DNA from: an uncultured Lachnospiraceae bacterium
GTDB taxonomy: Bacteria > Bacillota > Clostridia > Lachnospirales > Lachnospiraceae
Assembly: GCA_947003375.1 (NCBI GenBank)
Contig: CAMQOJ010000106.1
Span: forward strand, 1-10,640
Length of the DNA: 10,640 nt
Direction of reading: 5' to 3'
In this document: in pieces, positions 6,353 through 10,640 of the stretch
How positions within the stretch are numbered: the first letter of the stretch is position 1
Layout of the letters: each line of letters opens with the position of its first letter
Position numbers and translations under genes: made by a program
The notes under the pieces: model-generated
What the model saw: the letters and a program-made list of their open reading frames with translations, nothing else
Told to the model about the DNA's origin: nothing
Database searches by the model: none

Positions 6353-6718
6353 CTATCTCTTCGTGATCTTGCAGACCACGTATTCCAGCGTGTCACGGAA
6401 ATAATCCACGATTTCTGTCATGGCGGACATGACATCTGAAATCTCCCCCGTGATGATCAGCGTCCCCGTAAACCGGTCCGCAAAGCCCAGATAGACATTC
6501 CCGCTCTTTACCGCGATGTCCGAGGCGATGACAGCCGATTCCGGCGGCGTCATGTTCATGATGCCGATGGCGGACGACTGATAATCCACCTGGGGGTTCA
6601 GCCCCAGCTTCTGATATATGACCGGCGCCGGGCCGCCCATCACATGGGCGAAGGTAATCTCCTTGCCCGCCACGGTCTCCTGTACGATTCTGATTCGTTC
6701 TTCCTGTCCCTCTGCCAT
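6353..6718 (-). CDS. eutS: EutS/PduU-type circularly permuted shell protein
   Basis: A 121-aa protein, close to the usual EutS length. The N-terminal part RIVQETVAGKEITFAHVMG is followed by AIGIMNMTPPESAVIASDIA (50-69), then KSGNVYLGFADRFTGTLIITG (71-91), and it ends CKITKR. This follows the EutS pattern of microcompartment proteins that form trimming or plug-like hexamers. It has a slightly longer loop (NPQVDYQSS) than enterobacterial EutS as I remember it. It is the first gene of the operon, 61 bases after the -10 box at 6780-6785. A GGGAAGGAA stretch lies about 13 bases before the ATG. No dehydrogenase, diol dehydratase, ammonia lyase, pentamer or signature-enzyme gene is nearby. Confidence 0.88.
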   Translation of the reverse strand: MAEGQEERIRIVQETVAGKEITFAHVMGGPAPVIYQKLGLNPQVDYQSSAIGIMNMTPPESAVIASDIAVKSGNVYLGFADRFTGTLIITGEISDVMSAMTEIVDYFRDTLEYVVCKITKR

Positions 6719-6779
6719 CTGTCGATTCCATTCCTTCCCTGGGTTCTGCTGTACGCATTGATAATGATGCTCTTCCTAA

Positions 6780-6808
6780 ATCATACTATCAGGGGAATTC
6801 CCTGTCAA
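6780..6808 (-). promoter_or_regulatory. Promoter of the shell-protein operon
   Basis: On the - strand, TTGACA (6808-6803), a 17-base spacer and TATGAT (6785-6780), a near-consensus vegetative promoter. The spacer contains the perfect palindrome GGGAATTCCC (6793-6802) between the two boxes, a good position for a repressor. The leader to the ATG is about 60 bases and shows no riboswitch or antitermination hairpin pair that I can recognise. Confidence 0.75.
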
Positions 6809-6901
6809 GCGCAAATCCGGTCTAGGACAGCGGATCAGCAGAGGCTTGAAGGAACAAAAGAAATGATAGGTGGAAATAGTAAGAATTGTTGACCTCAGGG
6901 C

Positions 6902-6930
6902 TTGTAAACCGCAGGAAAATATTATACACT
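6902..6930 (+). promoter_or_regulatory. Weak candidate promoter for the PRPP synthetase gene
   Basis: TTGTAA (6902-6907), a 17-base spacer and TACACT (6925-6930), each matching four of six consensus bases, 49 bases before the start codon. A better -35 (TTGACC, 6889-6894) is present but sits too far from any good -10. Confidence 0.25.
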
Positions 6931-6978
6931 GGTAGTGGTTACGATGACGACTTTCGATTGAGGTAAAAGGAGGGAGAC

Positions 6979-8103
6979 ATGAGTCGATTGGCAAGCCATT
7001 CCATCCCCATTGTGCTGATTCCCCTGTACGGGACAGAGGAGCTGGCAGGCAAGATTGAATATTATCTGCGGGAGACCTATAACAAAGAGGAATGCCATGT
7101 GGTGAATTCCCAGATTGTCCGGTTTTCCACAGGCGACGCGAAGGCGGTGCTGGAGGAGACGGTCCGCGGCGCGGACGTGTATATCCTGATGGATGTGGGG
7201 AATTATTCCTGCAGCTATGAGATGTATGGACGGACCGTGCCCATGTCGCCGGACGAGCATTTCCAGAACCTGAAAAGGACTGTCTCCGCCATCGGCGGAA
7301 AGGCGTACCGGGTCAATGTCATCTCACCCCTTCTCTACGCCAGCCGCCAGGACAGGAGGATCTCCAGAGAGTCCCTGGACTGTGCCATGGCCCTGCGGGA
7401 GCTGGAGAACATCGGCGTGAAGAACATCACGGCCTTCGATGTCCACGACAACAGGGTGGCCAATGCGGTCCCCTACAATGGTTTCGACGATCTCTTTCCG
7501 ATTTATCAGGTAATCAAGGCAATCAAGCGCAATTATGCTGACGTAAAATTCTGTGAGGATAATTCGCTGTTCATCTCTCCCGACCTAGGGGCCACTACGC
7601 GGAATTTCAAATACACCAACGAGCTGGGGCTGGACATGGGGATTTTCTATAAGAGGAGATCCAGGACAAAGGTGGTGGGCGGAAACTATGTGGTGGACGT
7701 CCATAAGTACATCGGCCCCAGCGTGAAGAACAAGGACGTGTTCATCGTGGACGATATGATTTGTTCCGGCACCACCATGCTGGACGTGGCCAAATACTGC
7801 AAGAAGCAGGGGGCCAGGCGGGTCTTTGCGGCGGCCACCTTCGCCCTGTTCACGGAAGGAATCCAGCGCTTCGACGAGGCCTACCGCAAGAAGGTGCTGG
7901 AGGCGGTATTTATCACGAATGCGTCTTACCGCAGGGAGGAGATTCGCAACGCCCCCTGGTACCGAGAGGTGGACATCACGAAATACATCGCGATCTACAT
8001 CCACTCCGTCAATGCGGGGGAGTCCATCTCCAAGCTTCTGGATCCCCATGAGAAGATCCATAACCTGCTGAGCAGAAGCGATGAGGACTGTGGAGAGCAT
8101 TGA
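6979..8103 (+). CDS. prs: Ribose-phosphate pyrophosphokinase (PRPP synthetase), long clostridial form
   Basis: A 374-aa cytosolic enzyme that converts ribose 5-phosphate and ATP to PRPP and AMP, feeding purine, pyrimidine, NAD, His and Trp synthesis. Landmarks are RFSTGDAKAVLEETVRGADV (48-67), the ATP-binding ASRQDRR (121-127), FDVHDN (153-158, the position of the usual D-H metal site), FISPDLGATTR (198-208), and the PRPP-binding loop VFIVDDMICSGTTM (254-267). It is about 60 residues longer than the common ~315-aa enzyme. The extra length lies in the first third and near the C-terminus. The ribosome binding site AGGAGGG (6968-6974) is four bases from the ATG. The protein may be the only PRPP synthetase or a second paralog; the window cannot tell. 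Confidence 0.9.
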   Translation: MSRLASHSIPIVLIPLYGTEELAGKIEYYLRETYNKEECHVVNSQIVRFSTGDAKAVLEETVRGADVYILMDVGNYSCSYEMYGRTVPMSPDEHFQNLKRTVSAIGGKAYRVNVISPLLYASRQDRRISRESLDCAMALRELENIGVKNITAFDVHDNRVANAVPYNGFDDLFPIYQVIKAIKRNYADVKFCEDNSLFISPDLGATTRNFKYTNELGLDMGIFYKRRSRTKVVGGNYVVDVHKYIGPSVKNKDVFIVDDMICSGTTMLDVAKYCKKQGARRVFAAATFALFTEGIQRFDEAYRKKVLEAVFITNASYRREEIRNAPWYREVDITKYIAIYIHSVNAGESISKLLDPHEKIHNLLSRSDEDCGEH

Positions 8104-8160
8104 GTCCATCGAACCTGAACCGAACCGATCGGGAGGGGAAAGCCAACGGATTCGGGCATG

Positions 8161-8187
8161 AAAAAAGATCGGCTGCCTAGGCAACCG
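8161..8187 (-). terminator. Intrinsic terminator with the antiporter stop codon in its loop
   Basis: Read on the - strand, CGGTTGC (8187-8181) pairs with GCAGCCG (8176-8170), with one G-U pair and the loop CTAG, followed after ATC by six T residues (8166-8161). The TAG stop of the antiporter gene lies across the loop and stem. The + strand after the stem is T-rich but interrupted, so it may also slow transcription coming from the PRPP synthetase gene. Confidence 0.6.
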
Positions 8188-9361
8188 CTCCTTCTTTTTC
8201 TTTCGTGTACAACAGTTTCAGGATGATTGGCGTGGAGATGCTGGACACGATAATCAGCAGGATCACAGCCGTGAAATACTCCGGTGTCAGCAGACCCACC
8301 GACAGCCCCTTCTGGGCTACGATCAGCGCCACCTCGCCTCTGGTCATCATGCCCACGCCGATCTTGAGGCTGTCCTGGAAGCGGAAGCGGCAGAGCCTGG
8401 CCATCAGGCCGCAGCCGACGATTTTTGTGATCAGCGCCACGATGACGAATCCTGCGGAGAACAGCAGGAGACCTGCGCTGACATTGTCGATGCTGGTCTT
8501 CAGGCCGATGCTGGCGAAGAATACCGGCCCAAAGATGATGTAGGAGCTGACCTCCATCTTCCGGTCTATGTAGGAGGAGTCCTGGATGGAGCAGAGGACG
8601 ATGCCCGCCACATAGGCGCCGGTGATATCCGCAATCCCAAAGTACGCTTCCGCCGCATAGGCGAAGAAGAAGCACAGCGCCAGGCCCAGGATGGGGATTC
8701 TCTGGGTGTGGGGATAGCGTTCGTCCAGCTTTTTGAACACCTTGAAGACGATAAAGCCCACCACCAGCGCCATGATGAAGAACAGCACTGTGGAGAGGAC
8801 CACGCTTCCGGGGTTGGACTGGGGATTCTTGAAGCCGATGACGAAAGTCAGCACGATGATGCCGATGACATCATCGATGATGGCGGCGCTGAGGATGGTG
8901 GTGCCCACCTTGCCCTTGAGCTTCCCCATCTCCTTCAGGGACTGCACCGTGATGCTGACGCTGGTGGCCGTCATGATGACGCCCATGAAGACAGCCTTGT
9001 AGAATTCCTCCGAACCCCAGGGGGCCATGCCGTAGAAGCCCATGTACAGGAGCGCTCCGCCGAGCAACGGGACGAATACGCCGGAGCAGGCGATCAGGAG
9101 GGCCACAGGTCCGGTCTTCATCAGCTCTTTCAGGTTCGTCTCCAGCCCTGCGGAGAACATCAGGAGCACTACTCCGATCTCCGCCATGCGGGTCAGGAAA
9201 TCCGACTGCTGCACCAGTCCCAATAAGCTTGGGCCGATCAGGAGCCCTGCGATAATCTCCCCTACCACCTGGGGGGCCTTGCACTTCCGGGCCAGTATGC
9301 CGAAAAGCTTCGCGAAGATGATGATGATTGCCAGATCCTTAAAAATACTGTATGTTTCCAT
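8177..9361 (-). CDS. Cation/proton antiporter, CPA2 family (NapA/Kef-type membrane domain)
   Basis: A 394-aa integral membrane protein with about twelve hydrophobic segments. Family motifs are KAPQVVGEIIAGLLIGPSLL (28-47), GVVLLMFSAGLE (63-74), the unwound-helix motif TATSVSITV (131-139), the ion-binding double aspartate AAIIDDVIGII (D163, D164) and MTRGEVALIV (339-348). The double Asp is typical of electrogenic Na+(or K+)/H+ exchangers such as NapA. The protein ends soon after the last membrane helix and lacks the cytosolic RCK/TrkA-N domain of KefB and KefC, so regulation by nucleotides or glutathione adducts is not expected. The ribosome binding site is weak (GGAAAGAG). It is transcribed from its own promoter, divergent from the acetyltransferase gene and convergent with prs. 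The transported ion cannot be read from the sequence. Confidence 0.9.
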   Translation of the reverse strand: METYSIFKDLAIIIIFAKLFGILARKCKAPQVVGEIIAGLLIGPSLLGLVQQSDFLTRMAEIGVVLLMFSAGLETNLKELMKTGPVALLIACSGVFVPLLGGALLYMGFYGMAPWGSEEFYKAVFMGVIMTATSVSITVQSLKEMGKLKGKVGTTILSAAIIDDVIGIIVLTFVIGFKNPQSNPGSVVLSTVLFFIMALVVGFIVFKVFKKLDERYPHTQRIPILGLALCFFFAYAAEAYFGIADITGAYVAGIVLCSIQDSSYIDRKMEVSSYIIFGPVFFASIGLKTSIDNVSAGLLLFSAGFVIVALITKIVGCGLMARLCRFRFQDSLKIGVGMMTRGEVALIVAQKGLSVGLLTPEYFTAVILLIIVSSISTPIILKLLYTKEKEGAVA

Positions 9362-9413
9362 GGTCTTTTCACTCTTTCCGTTTGGTTTATGGGAGGAGCT
9401 GCCGCTGGCCCCA

Positions 9414-9444
9414 CCCCCAAAAGATTATAGCACAAATTTGGGGG
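9414..9444. repeat. Inverted repeat spanning the antiporter -10 box, possible operator
   Basis: CCCCCAAA (9414-9421) and TTTGGGGG (9437-9444) are perfect 8-base inverted arms separated by 15 bases that contain the TATAAT element. A regulator bound to both arms would cover the promoter. A hairpin in the DNA or in a readthrough RNA is also possible. Confidence 0.4.
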
Positions 9445-9451
9445 CAGTAAA
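9424..9451 (-). promoter_or_regulatory. Extended -10 promoter of the antiporter gene
   Basis: On the - strand, a perfect TATAAT (9429-9424) is preceded by TGC, giving an extended -10 (TGnTATAAT). TTTACT (9451-9446) stands 16 bases upstream as a weak -35. The start codon is 62 bases downstream. Confidence 0.65.
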
Positions 9452-9459
9452 TGGATATT

Positions 9460-9489
9460 TTGCACAATAGAGAAGTTTATTTTTATACA
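9460..9489 (+). promoter_or_regulatory. Weak candidate promoter for the acetyltransferase gene
   Basis: TTGCAC (9460-9465), an 18-base spacer and TATACA (9484-9489), 26 bases before the start codon. The match is only partial, and the A+T-rich context makes chance hits likely. Confidence 0.25.
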
Positions 9490-9514
9490 AGGATAGTCTA
9501 AAAAGGAGACAGAG

Positions 9515-10285
9515 ATGATTCATGAGATGAAACAGGCGAAAAATGCCGCAGGGCTGTTCGCGGGCTGGCAGGAGACCATGGTGTGGTCCTGCCTGCAGGG
9601 CGTGATGGGAAGAGTATACGGAGACGATGGGGAGGAGCCCGTGTCCGCCATGGCTTTGCTGGGGGATTTCTGTTTCTTCGCGGGAAAGCCTCACAGGGAG
9701 CTGGTATTGGAGGCGCCGGGGCTGGAGGGCCGGGATTTCCTGATCATGACGCCCCGGGACCAGGGCTGGGCGAAGCTGATCGAGGACTGCCATGGGACAG
9801 GCGTGAAAAGGAGCGTCCGCTATGCCATAAAGAAGGAGCCGGACGTCTTTGACAGGGACAGGCTGCGGGCCGCGGCGGACAGCCTGCCGGAAGGGTATGA
9901 GCTGCGGGCGATGGACCAGGGGCTGTTCCTGCGCTGCCTGGAGATTCCCTGGTGCAGGGACTGGGTGGCGCTGTATGGGGATTACGCCCAGTACCGGGAG
10001 CGCGGGCTGGGGGCCGTCATCCTGAAGGACGGCGAACCGGTGTCCGGGGCCTCCTCCTACTCCGGCTATCTGGGCGGCATCGAGATCGAGATCGACACCA
10101 GGACGGACTATCGCAGAAGGGGGCTGGCCTATATCTGCGGGGCGAAGCTGATACTGGACTGCCTGGAGCGGGGGTGGTATCCCAGCTGGGACGCGCAGAA
10201 CCTGTGGTCCGTGGCCCTGGCGGAGAAGCTGGGATACCATTTTGACCATGAATATGTAGTCTATGAGTGGAACGGACAGTCCTGA
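9515..10285 (+). CDS. GNAT-family N-acetyltransferase (ZmaR-like, GNAT_acetyltran)
   Basis: A 256-aa soluble protein. The C-terminal half carries the GNAT core: GAVILKDGEPVSGASSY (166-182), the acetyl-CoA-binding motif A EIDTRTDYRRRGLA (192-205) with the R-R-G-L-A loop, and a motif-B-like SWDAQNLWSVALAEKLGY (224-241). The N-terminal half (FLIMTPRDQGWAKLIEDCHG and neighbours) is a family-specific domain. The arrangement resembles the two-part GNAT_acetyltran family that includes the zwittermicin A resistance protein ZmaR. Transfer of an acetyl group to a small amine is the expected reaction; the substrate is unknown and resistance is not shown. The ribosome binding site AGGAGA (9504-9509) is five bases from the ATG. 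The coding region is markedly G+C-rich. Confidence 0.85.
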   Translation: MIHEMKQAKNAAGLFAGWQETMVWSCLQGVMGRVYGDDGEEPVSAMALLGDFCFFAGKPHRELVLEAPGLEGRDFLIMTPRDQGWAKLIEDCHGTGVKRSVRYAIKKEPDVFDRDRLRAAADSLPEGYELRAMDQGLFLRCLEIPWCRDWVALYGDYAQYRERGLGAVILKDGEPVSGASSYSGYLGGIEIEIDTRTDYRRRGLAYICGAKLILDCLERGWYPSWDAQNLWSVALAEKLGYHFDHEYVVYEWNGQS

Positions 10286-10298
10286 GAGCTGACTGTCC
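10274..10298 (+). other. Hairpin across the acetyltransferase stop codon
   Basis: GGACAGTC (10274-10281) and GACTGTCC (10291-10298) form a perfect 8-base stem with a 9-base loop containing the TGA stop. No T-run follows, so it is not a standard terminator; it may slow or stabilise the 3' end of the mRNA. Confidence 0.4.
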
Positions 10299-10337
10299 CG
10301 CCGTATCTCCGGAAATCCGGCAGGGAAGGCAGGGGGG

Positions 10338-10481
10338 ATGGGGCTCATATACATCCCCTTGAAACGGTATTCCGCATTCTTGAGGACGAACTGGTTTGAG
10401 GGTCCGCTCGGGCTCGCGCTGGCAGTGTTACCGGAAAGCACGCTGTGGTTTGACAGGTATGTTTCTGACATATTATTTTGA
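10338..10481 (+). CDS. Possible 47-aa small protein, unrecognised
   Basis: ATG at 10338 opens a 47-codon frame ending in TGA at 10479-10481. It begins MGLIYIPLKRYSAFLRTNWF, has a hydrophobic middle GPLGLALAVLP, and ends LWFDRYVSDILF. A purine-rich GGGAAGG lies about eight bases before the start. It follows the acetyltransferase gene by 52 bases. The opposite strand is also open here, with a Ser/Ala/Pro-rich reading, so base composition alone does not prove coding. The composition is unlike the A+T-rich tail that begins right after the stop. It could be a real small membrane-associated protein, a gene fragment, or a conserved repeated element that happens to be open. I do not know a function. 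Confidence 0.35.
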   Translation: MGLIYIPLKRYSAFLRTNWFEGPLGLALAVLPESTLWFDRYVSDILF

Positions 10482-10591
10482 TGTTTTTTATCACATCCAA
10501 CTGGAAATTGGACAGATGGCCAGGTCGACGTATTAAAAAGGCACATACAGATAAATAAAAATAAGACAAGGAATTTTACGCGAAAAATATT

Positions 10592-10619
10592 GATATATCC
10601 GGAAAACAAGGGATTTCAA
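10592..10619 (-). promoter_or_regulatory. Candidate promoter in the A+T-rich right edge
   Basis: On the - strand, TTGAAA (10619-10614), a 16-base spacer and TATATC (10597-10592). The region 10482-10640 is A+T-rich with no gene I can support. A TTG-started frame on the - strand (from 10609) gives a hydrophobic stretch KFLVLFLFICMCLF that resembles a signal peptide, but it lacks a ribosome binding site and runs on antisense through the acetyltransferase gene. Confidence 0.25.
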
Positions 10620-10640
10620 GTATTTTTGAAATAAATAAAA

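Noticed and set aside
5799..6404. 201-codon + strand frame over the shell genes
   Set aside because: Antisense to eutP and the EutS-type gene, with no ribosome binding site or recognisable motif.
8112..8155. Stem of CCGAACCG with CGGATTCGG after prs
   Set aside because: It needs a bulge and a ~19-base loop and has no T-run on the + strand, so it is too weak to call a terminator.
9425..10609. 394-codon frame on the - strand with a signal-peptide-like start
   Set aside because: Most of it is antisense to the acetyltransferase; it has a TTG start without a ribosome binding site and a low-complexity His/Pro/Gln-rich reading typical of shadow frames.

Overview
The window looks like chromosomal DNA of a gut-type Clostridia bacterium, most likely Lachnospiraceae. 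The basis is AGGAGG-type ribosome binding sites, near-consensus TTGACA/TATAAT promoters, and genes resembling clostridial families (EutS/EutP microcompartment proteins, a long PRPP synthetase, AgrC/AgrA-type regulators, a Sau3AI-like nuclease). Base composition is uneven: the first ~900 bases and the last ~170 bases are visibly A+T-rich, while the rest is G+C-rich. This fits a patchwork of accessory and core DNA. No database search was possible; family calls come from motifs read by eye.

Layout. (1) 1-2816 is an accessory block on the + strand: the cut-off tail of a KilA-N DNA-binding protein, a small HAD-fold protein of the type linked to RNA-repair proteins, an unrecognised 136-aa acidic protein, and a DUF4261 protein carrying an in-frame acidic repeat. 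The mix resembles immunity or defence cassettes. A 16-base direct repeat (one mismatch) lies on both sides of the three complete genes. (2) 2817-4253 (- strand) encodes a Sau3AI/MutH-type restriction endonuclease with its catalytic residues intact and its own promoter, but no methyltransferase is in the window. (3) 4318-5388 is a graveyard on the + strand: the C-terminal half of an AgrC-like kinase with two frameshifts, the N-terminal half of an AgrA-like regulator, and the C-terminal part of a membrane protein. By accident these read as one long open frame. (4) 6718-5389 (- strand) is a compact operon of two EutS/PduU-type shell proteins and an EutP/PduV-type GTPase, with a strong promoter and no enzymes beside it. 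(5) 6979-10285 holds housekeeping-like genes: a long PRPP synthetase (+), a NapA/Kef-type cation/proton antiporter (-) and a ZmaR-like GNAT acetyltransferase (+). The last two are divergent from a shared intergenic region. (6) 10286-10640 holds a possible 47-codon small ORF and an A+T-rich tail.

How the parts may work together. The clearest functional unit is the three-gene shell/GTPase operon. In pdu and eut loci these proteins occur with a full microcompartment gene set; here they stand alone, so they either serve a microcompartment encoded elsewhere or do something else. The promoters of the Sau3AI-like gene and of the shell operon are strikingly alike in -35, -10 and spacer. The decayed agr-like segment between them suggests repeated rearrangement at this spot.
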